Shown here piece by piece: positions 8,840 through 21,306 of a DNA stretch of 64,000 nucleotides; positions within the stretch are counted from its first letter, which is position 1, and each line of letters opens with the position of its first letter. This DNA comes from Neisseria mucosa (GTDB lineage: Bacteria > Pseudomonadota > Gammaproteobacteria > Burkholderiales > Neisseriaceae): the NCBI GenBank assembly GCA_003028315.1, contig CP028150.1, forward strand, positions 62,001 through 126,000, written 5' to 3'. Under the pieces are notes generated by a model. It did no database searches, was not told where the DNA came from, and saw nothing but the letters and a program-made list of their open reading frames with translations. The position numbers and the translations under genes are program-made.

Positions 8840-10057
8840 GAGACCTTTGCAAAATTCCCCAAAATCCCCTAAATTCCCACCAAGACATTTAGGGGATTTT
8901 CCATGAGCACCTTCTTCCAGCAAACCGCACAAGCCATGATCGCCAAACACATTGACCGCTTCCCACTATTGAAGTTGGATAAGGTGATTGATTGGCAACC
9001 GATCGAGCAGTACCTGAATCGTCAAAGAACCCGTTACGTCCGAGACCACCGCGGCCGTCCCGCCTATCCCCTGTTGTCCATGTTCAAAGCCGTCCTGCTC
9101 GAACAATGGCACAGCCTCTCCGATCCCGAACTCGAACACAGCCTCATCACCCGCATCGATTTCAACCTGTTTTGCCGTTTTGACGAACTGAGCATCCCCG
9201 ATTACAGCACCTTATGCCGCTACCGCAACTGGCTGGCGCAAGACGACACCCTGTCCGAATTGCTGGAACTGATTAACCGACAACTGGCCGAAAAAAACCT
9301 AAAAGTAGAGAAAGCATCCGCCGCCGTCATTGACGCCACCATTATTCAGACTGCCGGCAGCAAACAGCGTCAGGCCATAGAAGTCGACAAGGAAGGACAA
9401 GTCAGCGGCCAAACCACACCGAGTAAGGACAAAGATGCCCGTTGGACAAAGAAAAACGGCCTCTACAAACTCGGTTACAAACAACATACCCGTACCGATG
9501 AGGAAGGCTATATCGAGAAACTGCACATCACCCCCGCCAATACCCATGAGTGCAACCACCTGTTGCCTTTGCTGGAAGGAATAGCCAAAGACACAACCGT
9601 CTATGCCGACAAAGGCTACGACAGTAAGGAAAACCGGCAACATCTGGAAGAGCATCGGTTGTTAGACGGCATTATGCGCAAAGCCCACCGCAACCGTCCG
9701 CTGACAGAAGTGCAAACCAAACGTAACCGATATTTGTCGAAGACCCGTTATGTGGTCGAACAAAGCTTCGGTACGCTGCACCGTAAATTCCGCTACGCCC
9801 GGGCAGCTTATTTTGGTCTGTGTAAAGTGAGTGCGCAAAGCCATCTGAAGGCGATGTGTTTGAACCTGTTGAAAGCGGCTAACAGGCTAAGTGTGCCTGT
9901 TGCTGCCTAAAAGGCGGCCCGGATGCCTGATTATCAGGTATCCGGGGAGGATTAAGGGGGCATTTGGGTAAAATCAGGAGCAATTAGGGGTGGAAATAGA
10001 CGAAAACCTGTGTTTGGGTTTCTGCTGTTGGGGGGAAGGCTTTTTTGCAAAGGTCTC
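8840..10057 (+). mobile_element. IS5-family element, IS1106-like, copy 1 (complete)
   Basis: 1218 bp bounded by imperfect inverted repeats beginning GAGACCTTTGCAAAA and ending TTTTGCAAAGGTCTC. The flanks share ATAAG (8835-8839 and 10058-10062), a likely target duplication; because the next base on each side also matches an end base, its exact length is ambiguous. It carries one intact transposase gene. Same length as copy 2 at 16613. Its right end abuts a DUS hairpin. Confidence 0.93.
8903..9910 (+). CDS. IS5-family transposase (IS1106-like)
   Basis: 335 residues, intact. N-terminal DUF772-type region followed by a DDE catalytic domain: candidate catalytic residues lie in AVIDATIIQTAG, VYADKGYDS and VVEQSFGTLHRKF. 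Nearly identical to the transposase at 16676. It moves the surrounding element by cut-and-paste or related DDE chemistry. The lack of internal stops suggests recent activity. Confidence 0.93.
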   Translation: MSTFFQQTAQAMIAKHIDRFPLLKLDKVIDWQPIEQYLNRQRTRYVRDHRGRPAYPLLSMFKAVLLEQWHSLSDPELEHSLITRIDFNLFCRFDELSIPDYSTLCRYRNWLAQDDTLSELLELINRQLAEKNLKVEKASAAVIDATIIQTAGSKQRQAIEVDKEGQVSGQTTPSKDKDARWTKKNGLYKLGYKQHTRTDEEGYIEKLHITPANTHECNHLLPLLEGIAKDTTVYADKGYDSKENRQHLEEHRLLDGIMRKAHRNRPLTEVQTKRNRYLSKTRYVVEQSFGTLHRKFRYARAAYFGLCKVSAQSHLKAMCLNLLKAANRLSVPVAA

Positions 10058-10058
10058 A

Positions 10059-10093
10059 TAAGGTCGTCTGAAAGAGGTTTCAGACGACCTTTG
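10059..10093. terminator. DUS inverted-pair hairpin next to the IS right end
   Basis: AAGGTCGTCTGAAA and TTTCAGACGACCTT are separated by only 4 bases, making a near-perfect stem. It lies 1-2 bases beyond the IS end and about 200 bases before the rRNA promoter, so it can insulate the rRNA operon from IS transcription. Confidence 0.75.
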
Positions 10094-10289
10094 CTGTTTT
10101 TGATTTGAAATAAAAGTCTTTGTATTTCAGGTTGTTGTTTAGTTTTGTGGAATTTTTTGCGGTTTAGGAGTTGACGGTTTTTGAGGGGAGGGGTATAGTT
10201 CGGTTCTTCGCTGCTTCGGCGGTGATTGAACGAACAGGTAAGTATATCACAGTTGGTCTGATTTTTCGAGGTTTTGAGAAAAGTTTTGA

Positions 10290-10317
10290 TTGACAACGAG
10301 ATGAAATGCTTTATAAT
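10290..10317 (+). promoter_or_regulatory. Strong sigma-70 promoter of the rRNA operon
   Basis: Perfect -35 TTGACA (10290-10295) and perfect -10 TATAAT (10312-10317) with a 16-base spacer, about 145 bases before 16S rRNA. Confidence 0.9.
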
Positions 10318-10325
10318 TCGTTTTT

Positions 10326-10370
10326 GCTCTTTAACAAAACAGATTACCGATAAGTGTGAGTGCGACAGCC
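10326..10370 (+). promoter_or_regulatory. rRNA leader: boxA and 5' arm of the 16S processing stem
   Basis: TGCTCTTTAACA (about 10325-10336) matches the boxA antitermination signal. Bases 10344-10370 are complementary, with two differences, to 12017-12043 downstream of 16S. This pairing would form the RNase III stem that releases pre-16S rRNA. Confidence 0.85.
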
Positions 10371-10460
10371 TCACACTGTTTGAAAGACAGACAAGATGAT
10401 GTTTTAGACATTGTCCTGTTGGTTTCTTTGAAGCAGACCAGAAGTTAAAAAGTTAGAGAT

Positions 10461-12005
<1,545 letters not shown>

Positions 12006-12016
12006 GAGAAAGAAGA

Positions 12017-12043
12017 GGTTGTCGCATTCACACTTATCGGTAA
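12017..12043 (+). promoter_or_regulatory. 3' arm of the 16S processing stem
   Basis: Reverse complement, with two differences, of leader bases 10344-10370. Confidence 0.8.
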
Positions 12044-12103
12044 ACTGTAGAAGATGCGGAAAAATGCTTGAGTGAAGACAAGGTTCGCTTAAGAAGAGAA
12101 TCC

Positions 12104-12180
<77 letters not shown>

Positions 12181-12185
12181 AGAAC

Positions 12186-12261
12186 GGGGGCATAGCTCAG
12201 TTGGTAGAGCACCTGCTTTGCAAGCAGGGGGTCATCGGTTCGATCCCGTTTGCCTCCACCA
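12186..12261 (+). tRNA. tRNA-Ala (anticodon TGC)
   Basis: 76 nt including encoded CCA. Acceptor GGGGGCA pairs with TGCCTCC (one G-U), T-arm GGTTCGATCCC, anticodon TGC at 12219-12221. Lies 5 bases after tRNA-Ile. Confidence 0.97.
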
Positions 12262-12343
12262 ATACTTTCCAAATCAAAGCGAGTTAAAAAGGCAGTGTGA
12301 CTGCTTTCTTTTTTTCTAAAGAGAAGTCTGCTGACGAATTAGT

Positions 12344-12371
12344 TTGACGGAAAAAGAAAGGCTGCTATAAT
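12344..12371 (+). promoter_or_regulatory. Possible internal promoter in the 16S-23S spacer
   Basis: TTGACG (12344-12349), a 16-base spacer and a perfect TATAAT (12366-12371). It is followed about 50 bases later by a second boxA-like ATCTTTAACAAAT (12420-12432). This repeats the promoter-boxA layout seen before 16S. Confidence 0.45.
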
Positions 12372-12679
12372 AATCAGCTCATTTTGATTTGCGAAGTAAA
12401 TAGCAATATTGAACGCATCGATCTTTAACAAATTGGAAAGCCGAAATCAACAAACAAAGACAATGTGTCTGTTTTTGATGATTGACCGATTGCAAACGGT
12501 CAGTTGTCTCCTGAACAGGAAAAGAAAAACAGGTACAGTATTTGGGTGATGATTGTATCGACTTAATCCCGAAAGACAAAAGGCGGGATTAAGACACAAC
12601 AAGCAGTAAGCTTTATCAGAGTAGGAAATTCAAGTTTGATATTCTAGTCAACGGAATGTCAGGCAAAGTCAGAGAAGTT

Positions 12680-12692
12680 CTTGAAATGATAG

Positions 12693-12699
<7 letters not shown>
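12680..12699 (+). promoter_or_regulatory. 5' arm of the 23S processing stem
   Basis: This 20-base segment is exactly complementary to 15576-15595 at the 3' end of 23S. It would form the 23S RNase III stem. Confidence 0.8.
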
Positions 12700-15583
<2,884 letters not shown>

Positions 15584-15676
15584 TATCATTTGAAGAACTT
15601 CAAATAAAAAGCTTACTGACTGATCCAGTCATCACCGAATATATTGATTAAGGCTTTGCCGATTTGTACAGTTTAA

Positions 15677-15792
15677 GTTTGGCGGCCATAGCGAGTTGGT
15701 CCCACGCCTTCCCATCCCGAACAGGACCGTGAAACGACTCAGCGCCGATGATAGTGTGGTTCTTCCATGCGAAAGTAGGTCACTGCCAAACA
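15677..15792 (+). rRNA. rrf: 5S ribosomal RNA
   Basis: About 116 nt. GTTTGGCGGCCATAGCG pairs with the 3' end CACTGCCAAACAC. It contains CCCATCCCGAACAGG and GCGAAAGTAGGTCACTGCC. Immediately followed by the operon terminator. Confidence 0.95.
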
Positions 15793-15800
15793 CCTATCCT

Positions 15801-15829
15801 AAGCCCCCGACAGATGTCGGGGGCTTTTA
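15801..15829 (+). terminator. rRNA operon terminator
   Basis: AAGCCCCCGACA / TGTCGGGGGCTT, a GC-rich 12-bp stem with a short loop and a T-rich tail, right after 5S. Confidence 0.92.
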
Positions 15830-16128
15830 CTTTGTATTGTTTCGGTTTGGCGAATATCATTACCCTGTATGGCGGCGGTGGAGTGGGGTAATATTCCGGA
15901 TGATCCGGTTGCAGAAGGATGGGCTTTATTGATGTGGGAGGAGGCCGCTCCGGAATTGAAGTAAGTTGGAGAATGTTGCAGAATAAATACATTTGGGGAT
16001 AGTGAAGTTGGAAATATTTAAAATTGTTTGAATTAAAATGATGAGAAGCATATGATAATAAAATATTTAGTGGTAACGCCTCCACGGCGGTGCCGTCCAT
16101 ATTAATGAAATGATAGGAAAACGCCCTT
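15830..16128. other. Intergenic region between 5S and comE
   Basis: AT-rich in its second half, with no gene. It must hold the comE promoter; I see only weak candidates. Confidence 0.5.
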
Positions 16129-16428
16129 ATGAAAAAATTCCTCTTTGCCGCACTCTCCGTTTTGACTGCCTCGCTGTCGCTGGCCGCCGTCAACATCAAT
16201 ACCGCCTCTTCTTCCGAATTGGAAGCCCTGCCCGGCATCGGTCCGGCCAAAGCGAAAGCCATTGTGGACTACCGCCAGCAGCACGGTGCCTTCAAATCAG
16301 TGGAAGAGCTCAAAAACGTTAAAGGCATCGGCGAGGGTATCTTCTCCAAACTGAAGGCCGAAGCAACCGTCGCGCCCGCACCTGCAAACACAAAAGCTAA
16401 AAACGCCGTCCCATTATCTAAAAAATAA
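16129..16428 (+). CDS. comE: ComE-type helix-hairpin-helix competence protein
   Basis: 99 residues. A cleavable signal peptide (about 1-19, ending LSLAA) is followed by a ComEA-like helix-hairpin-helix DNA-binding domain: VNINTASSSELEALPGIG and the second hairpin NVKGIGEG, then a short Ala/Lys-rich tail. It is a periplasmic DNA-binding protein for natural transformation, pulling incoming DNA through the outer membrane. In pathogenic Neisseria, comE exists in several identical copies next to rRNA operons; the position here, right after 5S, follows that pattern. It has its own terminator at 16477. Confidence 0.93.
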   Translation: MKKFLFAALSVLTASLSLAAVNINTASSSELEALPGIGPAKAKAIVDYRQQHGAFKSVEELKNVKGIGEGIFSKLKAEATVAPAPANTKAKNAVPLSKK

Positions 16429-16476
16429 ACCTATCCACGTATTCGTGAAATTGTAGGTGAATACAATGGCCAAACT

Positions 16477-16514
16477 AAAAAACGTCCAATCCCGGAAGGG
16501 AGCGGGCGTTTTTG
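16477..16514 (+). terminator. Terminator of comE
   Basis: AAAAACGTCC pairs with GGGCGTTTTT (one G-U pair), closed by an inner CCCGGAAGGGAGCGGG segment and followed by Ts. Confidence 0.75.
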
Positions 16515-16612
16515 TTTGTTGAAATAATCTTGTTACCGTGGAACAGAGTGGGACCTTTTCAAAATATCCCTCTTCATTGTTTCATCTAACAACCGAAATC
16601 GAAACACGGATT

Positions 16613-17830
16613 GAGACCTTTGCAAAATTCCCCAAAATCCCCTAAATTCCCACCAAGACACTTAGGGGATTTTTCATGAGCACCTTCTTCCGGCAAACCG
16701 CACAAGCCATGATTGCCAAACACATCGACCGCTTCCCACTATTGAAGTTGGATAAGGTGATTGATTGGCAACCGATCGAACAGTACCTGAATCGTCAAAG
16801 AACCCGTTACCTTAGAGACCACCGCGGCCGTCCCTCCTATCCCCTGTTGTCCATGTTCAAAGCCGTCCTGCTCGGACAATGGCACAGCCTCTCCGATCCC
16901 GAACTCGAACACAGCCTCATCACCCGCATCGATTTCAACCTGTTTTGCCGTTTTGACGAACTGAGCATCCCCGATTACAGCACCTTATGCCGCTACCGTA
17001 ACTGGCTGGCGCAAGACGACACCCTGTCCGAATTGCTGGAACTGATTAACCGACAACTGACCGAAAAAAACCTAAAATTAGAGAAGGCATCCGCCGCCGT
17101 CGTTGACGCCACTATTATTCAGACCGCCGGCAGCAAACAGCGTCAGGCCATAGAAGTCGACGAGGAAGGACAAGTCAGCGGCCAAACCACACCGAGTAAG
17201 GACAAAGATGCCCGTTGGACAAAGAAAAACGGCCTCTACAAACTCGGTTACAAACAGCATACCCGTACCGATGAGGAAGGCTATATCGAGAAACTGCACA
17301 TCACTCCTGCCAATACCCATGAGTGCAACCATCTGTCCCCTTTGTTGGAAGGCATTGCCGAAGGCACGACCGTCTATGCCGACAAAGGCTACGACAGTAA
17401 GGAAAACCGGCAACATCTGAAAAAGCATCAGTTGTTAGACGGCATTATGCGCAAAGCCCACCGCAACCGTCCGCTGACGGAAGTGCAAACCAAACGCAAC
17501 CGATATTTGTCGAAGACCCGTTATGTGGTCGAACAAAGCTTCGGTACGCTGCACCGTAAATTCCGCTACGCCCGGGCAGCCTATTTTGGTCTGCTCAAAG
17601 TGAGTGCGCAAAGCCATCTGAAGGCGATGTGTTTGAACCTGTTGAAAGCGGCTAACAGGCTAAGTGTGCCTGTTGCCGCCTAAAAGGCGGCCCGGATGCC
17701 TGATTATGGGGTATCCGGGGAGGATTAAGGGGGTATTTGGGTAAAATCAGGAGCAATTAGGGGCGGAAATAGACGAAAACCTGTGTTTAAGTTTCGGCTG
17801 TCGGGGGAAAGGCTTTTTTGCAAAGGTCTC
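16613..17830 (+). mobile_element. IS5-family element, IS1106-like, copy 2 (complete)
   Basis: 1218 bp, the same length and orientation as copy 1, with GAGACCTTTGCAAAA at the left end and TTTTTTGCAAAGGTCTC at the right. Flanking bases (GGATT / AGACT) do not match, so no target duplication is visible. That could mean an older insertion or past recombination between copies. Confidence 0.92.
16676..17683 (+). CDS. IS5-family transposase (IS1106-like), copy 2
   Basis: 335 residues, intact, same domain plan as the copy at 8903 (DUF772-type start, DDE residues in VVDATIIQTAG, ADKGYDS and VVEQSFGTLHRKF). It differs from copy 1 by a small number of substitutions, so the two are not a very recent duplication. 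Confidence 0.93.
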   Translation: MSTFFRQTAQAMIAKHIDRFPLLKLDKVIDWQPIEQYLNRQRTRYLRDHRGRPSYPLLSMFKAVLLGQWHSLSDPELEHSLITRIDFNLFCRFDELSIPDYSTLCRYRNWLAQDDTLSELLELINRQLTEKNLKLEKASAAVVDATIIQTAGSKQRQAIEVDEEGQVSGQTTPSKDKDARWTKKNGLYKLGYKQHTRTDEEGYIEKLHITPANTHECNHLSPLLEGIAEGTTVYADKGYDSKENRQHLKKHQLLDGIMRKAHRNRPLTEVQTKRNRYLSKTRYVVEQSFGTLHRKFRYARAAYFGLLKVSAQSHLKAMCLNLLKAANRLSVPVAA

Positions 17831-18033
17831 AGACTCTTCATTTTGAAAACGGTATTGAGCATAAATGCTGATAATTCATGTTATTTCAAAGATTTCTGCT
17901 GGGGGATTTTTGGGATTGAAAGTGGCTTTACAAAAGTTTTGTACTTTATGAGCTGTTAATAAACCCACCGACTATACGGGAATAGCTCAATCGGCTACAA
18001 TTCCGTTTCACAAACAAATAAATTCAAAAACTT

Positions 18034-18495
18034 ATGAAATGTCCGTTTTGTCAGCATCCCAATACTCAAGTCACTGATTCGCGGCTCTTGGAAGAGACGA
18101 ACAGCATCCGCCGCCGCCGCCGTTGCGTGGAGTGCGGACAGCGGTTCAGTACGTTTGAAACGGTCGAAATGCGGATGCCTCAGGTGATTAAATCCAACGG
18201 TACGCGCGTGGCGTTTAATCCGCACAAGCTGAGAACCAGTTTGGAACGGGCTTTGCACAAACGCCCGATCGCCCAGGAAAAAATCGATGAAACGGTCGCG
18301 CTGATTGAGCAGCGTCTGTATCAGTCGGGCAACAAGGAAGTGCCGTCGCGCATGGTGGGGGAAATGGCGATGGAGGAGTTGGCAAAAATCGATCAGGTCG
18401 CCTATGTCCGTTTTGCTTCCGTGTATAAAAGTTTCAACGACGTGTCCGAGTTTACTCAGGCAATCGCCACGCTGGTGCAGACTGACGGGAAATAG
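18034..18495 (+). CDS. nrdR: Transcriptional repressor NrdR
   Basis: 153 residues. N-terminal zinc ribbon with two Cys pairs (MKCPFCQH and CVECGQRF), then the ATP-cone domain (from about residue 50). NrdR senses (d)ATP through the ATP cone and represses ribonucleotide reductase genes by binding NrdR boxes. As in many proteobacteria it lies upstream of ribD, here with one small gene between. Length and the RRRRCVECG start of the second half are typical. Upstream are only about 200 bases of sequence after the IS. Confidence 0.96.
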   Translation: MKCPFCQHPNTQVTDSRLLEETNSIRRRRRCVECGQRFSTFETVEMRMPQVIKSNGTRVAFNPHKLRTSLERALHKRPIAQEKIDETVALIEQRLYQSGNKEVPSRMVGEMAMEELAKIDQVAYVRFASVYKSFNDVSEFTQAIATLVQTDGK

Positions 18496-18535
18496 GTCGT
18501 CTGAAAGCGGTGTGTTGATGATGAAGAGGATGTTT

Positions 18536-19066
18536 ATGAAAAGAGTTTTATCCGTAGCCGCCGCACTATTCTGCCTTGCCGCCTGCAGCCCCGAACAGGG
18601 CGATGCGGTGTCGAAAGCCGCCTCCGATACGGTTCAAACGCTGACGAGCATGGACGGCAAAATTTCCATCTCTGTTCACAACAGCCACTTCACCGACATC
18701 ATCGCCGATTCCGCCCGCCATCCGAAAAACGTTCCCGCTTCCAACCTGATTCTGCTCCAACACGACCCTGAAGCGCGCATTACCATTTATGCGGCGAACA
18801 ACGGCCCGGCGCAAACGGATGCCAAAACCTATTTCGCCGAACTCAAAACCGCCCTGCAATCGGACGAGACTCAAAATGTCCGCGTCGGCATCGCCACCGA
18901 CAACCGCATGAATTACCAAACCGACCGCGAAGACCGGCAAGGTACGTTCAACCAATACTGCATCGCCATTCACGAGGCCAATATTTATACCGTTTGCGCG
19001 TACAGCCATCATGCAAGTCAGAAGGAATTGTCGGAAGTATTGAAAGAATTGAGCTTGTCGCGTTAA
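18536..19066 (+). CDS. Small lipoprotein of unknown function
   Basis: 176 residues from the ATG at 18536. Several in-frame upstream ATGs exist (18518, 18521, 18530), but this one gives a clean lipoprotein signal: MKRVLSVAAALFCLAAC, lipobox LAAC, with AGAGGA as ribosome binding site. The mature protein begins CSPEQGDAVSKAASD. The rest looks like a compact periplasmic domain with residues such as ISVHNSHFTDI and a late Cys-containing AVCAY-like segment (YTVCAYSHH). I do not recognise a named family. The gene sits between nrdR and ribD and starts about 40 bases after nrdR, after a DUS. Confidence 0.8.
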   Translation: MKRVLSVAAALFCLAACSPEQGDAVSKAASDTVQTLTSMDGKISISVHNSHFTDIIADSARHPKNVPASNLILLQHDPEARITIYAANNGPAQTDAKTYFAELKTALQSDETQNVRVGIATDNRMNYQTDREDRQGTFNQYCIAIHEANIYTVCAYSHHASQKELSEVLKELSLSR

Positions 19067-19136
19067 TGCTTTGACGAACGGAATACGGCGAAAGAAAAGG
19101 TCGTCTGAAAACGGAAAACTTTAAGAAACCTAAGTT

Positions 19137-20234
19137 ATGTTTGATTGTATTGATACCCAAATGATGCAAAACGCCCTTGCCCTTGCGCGGCTCGGGCGTT
19201 TTTCCACTTCCCCCAACCCGCGCGTCGGCTGCGTGATTGCACACAGCAGCCAAATCGTCGGGCAGGGGTTTCATGTCAAAGCGGGCGAACCGCACGCCGA
19301 AGTGCATGCACTGCGGCAGGCGGGCGAAATGGCGCGCGGGGCGACGGCTTATGTGACGCTCGAACCGTGCAGCCATTACGGCCGTACGCCGCCCTGCGCC
19401 GAAGCCCTAATCGGCTCGGGCGTGTCGCGTGTGGTCGCTGCCATGACCGACCCCAATCCTTTGGTGGCAGGCAAAGGTTTGGCAATGCTCGAAGCCGCAG
19501 GCATCCGCACCGAAAGCGGTTTGCTGGAAACCGAAGCGCGCGAACTCAACCGCGGTTTCCTCTCCCGTATCGAACGCGGCCGCCCGTTTGTCCGTATCAA
19601 ATGCGCCGCCAGCCTGGACGGCAAAACCGCGCTCGCCGACGGACGCAGCTACTGGATTACCGGCGAAACCGCAAGGGCGGACGTACAAACCTTGCGCGCG
19701 GAAAGCTGCGCTGTCCTGACCGGCATCGGCACGGTGCTTGCCGACAACCCGCGCCTCAACGTCCGCGCCTTCCCGACCCTGCGCCAACCTGCGCGTATCG
19801 TGTTGGACAGCAAACTGCAAACGCCGTTGGGCAGCCACATAATTTCAGACGACCTCAGCCCCACCGTCATCGTAACCACCGTTGATGATGAAGAACGCCT
19901 CAAACCATACCGCGCGTTCAGTCATATCCGCATCTTGAGGTCGTCTGAAAACGCTGACGGACGTATAGACCTTGCCGCACTGCTGCCCCGGTTGGCAGAA
20001 CTGGGCTACGGCGAAATTATGGTCGAAGCGGGTGCGACGCTGACCTCCGCCTTTATCGAATCAGGCTTGGCAGACGAAATCGTGTTGTACCAAGCGCCGA
20101 AAATCTTAGGCGAAGGCAGAAGCCTGCTTACCCTCCCTGCTAACCCCGCCGTTTTGACTTCGGAAGGCGAGTGGGAAAGTCGTTCGGTAGAGCTGATCGG
20201 GCAGGACGTAAAATGGGTTTTGCGTAAAAAATAG
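19137..20234 (+). CDS. ribD: Bifunctional riboflavin biosynthesis deaminase/reductase RibD
   Basis: 365 residues. The N-terminal deaminase domain has the zinc-site HAEVHAL and PCSHYGRTPPC. The C-terminal reductase domain begins near RPFVRIKCAASLDGKTA and includes a GYGEIMVEAGATL segment. It catalyses the second and third steps of riboflavin synthesis: deamination of the pyrimidine intermediate and reduction of its ribosyl side chain with NADPH. Two DUS copies lie inside the coding region (about 19843-19856 and 19936-19950), in opposite orientations. It ends just before a degenerate DUS hairpin. Confidence 0.95.
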   Translation: MFDCIDTQMMQNALALARLGRFSTSPNPRVGCVIAHSSQIVGQGFHVKAGEPHAEVHALRQAGEMARGATAYVTLEPCSHYGRTPPCAEALIGSGVSRVVAAMTDPNPLVAGKGLAMLEAAGIRTESGLLETEARELNRGFLSRIERGRPFVRIKCAASLDGKTALADGRSYWITGETARADVQTLRAESCAVLTGIGTVLADNPRLNVRAFPTLRQPARIVLDSKLQTPLGSHIISDDLSPTVIVTTVDDEERLKPYRAFSHIRILRSSENADGRIDLAALLPRLAELGYGEIMVEAGATLTSAFIESGLADEIVLYQAPKILGEGRSLLTLPANPAVLTSEGEWESRSVELIGQDVKWVLRKK

Positions 20235-20252
20235 GCTGCCTTGTAAACCAGA

Positions 20253-20296
20253 AAGGTCGTCTGAAAACTGATTTTGGGTTTTCAGACAGTCTTGAT
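20253..20296 (+). terminator. Degraded DUS hairpin after ribD
   Basis: The left arm is an intact AAGGTCGTCTGAAAA; the right arm reads TTTTCAGACAGTC, so its last bases no longer match. It borders the decayed IS remnant, which may explain the damage. Confidence 0.6.
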
Positions 20297-20298
20297 TA

Positions 20299-21180
20299 AC
20301 GGTGCAGCGTACCGAAGCTTTGTTCGATCACATAACGGGTCTTCGACAAATATCGGTTGCGTTTGGTTTGCGCTTCCGTCAGCGGACGGTTGCGGCAGGC
20401 TTTGCGCATAGTGCCGTCTAACAACTGATGGTCTTCCAGATGTTGCCGGTTTTCCTTACTGTCGTAGCCTTTGTCGGCATAGACGGTCGTACCTTCGGCA
20501 ATGCCTTCCAACAAAGGGGATAGATGGTTGCACTCATGGGTATTGGCAGGAGTGATGTGCAGTTTCTCGATATAGCCTTCCTCATCGGTACGGGTATGTT
20601 GTTTGTAACCGAGTTTGTAGAGGCCGTTTTTCTTTGTCCAACGGGCATCTTTGTCCTTACTCGGTGTGGTTTGGCCGCTGACTTGTCCTTCCTTGTCGAC
20701 TTCTATGGCCTGACGCTGTTTGCTGCCGGCAGTCTGAATAATGGTGGCGTCAATGACGGCGGCGGATGCTTTCTCTACTTTTAGGTTTTTTTCGGCCAGT
20801 TGTCGGTTAATCAGTTCCAGCAATTCGGACAGGGTGTCGTCTTGCGCCAGTCAGTTGCGGTAGCGGCATAAGGTGCTGTAATCGGGGATGCTCAGTTCGT
20901 CAAAACGGCAAAACAGGTTGAAATCGATGCGGGTGATGAGGCTGTGTTCGAGTTCGGGATCGGAGAGGCTGTGCCATTATCCGAGCAGGACGGCTTTGAA
21001 CATGGACAACAGGGGATAGGCGGGACGCCCTCGGTGGTCTCTAAGGTAACGGGTTCTTTGACGATTCAGGTACTGTTTGATCGGTTGCCAATCAATCACC
21101 TGATCCAACTTCAATAATGGGAAGCGGTCGATGTGTTTGGCGATCATGGCTTGTGCGGTTTGTTGGAAGAAGGTGCTCAT
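20299..21180 (-). pseudogene. Broken IS5-family transposase
   Basis: Same protein as at 8903 but with two nonsense mutations and a 3' truncation. The Gln codon after AVLLG has become TAA (20977-20979). The Trp codon in YRNWLAQ has become TGA (20851-20853). The frame otherwise remains intact. It runs out of the IS sequence after LHR and stops in flanking DNA. It cannot encode an active transposase. Confidence 0.93.
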
Positions 21181-21198
21181 GGGAAATCCCCTAAATGT
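20299..21198 (-). mobile_element. IS1106-like remnant (copy 3, both ends lost)
   Basis: Aligns with the two complete copies from the ACATTTAGGGG just before the transposase start to the codons for FGTLHR. It lacks both terminal inverted repeats and about 45 C-terminal codons. Confidence 0.9.
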
Positions 21199-21245
21199 TG
21201 TATAAACAACGCGGTGATTTCTTACACCTTGGTATTCCTGTTCCG

Positions 21246-21273
21246 TTGAATCCTATACAATACACCCTATAAT
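21246..21273 (+). promoter_or_regulatory. Probable thyA promoter
   Basis: TTGAAT (21246-21251), 16-base spacer, TATAAT (21268-21273), 33 bases before the thyA start; AAAGGA at about 21296-21301 is the ribosome binding site. Confidence 0.65.
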
Positions 21274-21306
21274 CTCTCGAATAACATACATCCTTAAAGG
21301 ACACCA

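Noticed and set aside
17941..18003. Possible tRNA-like sequence upstream of nrdR (GGGAATAGCTCAATCGG)
   Set aside because: It resembles a D-arm only; no acceptor pairing, anticodon stem or T-loop follows.
18305..18535. N-terminal extension of the lipoprotein gene into nrdR
   Set aside because: It would bury the lipoprotein signal; the start at 18536 gives a proper signal and ribosome binding site.
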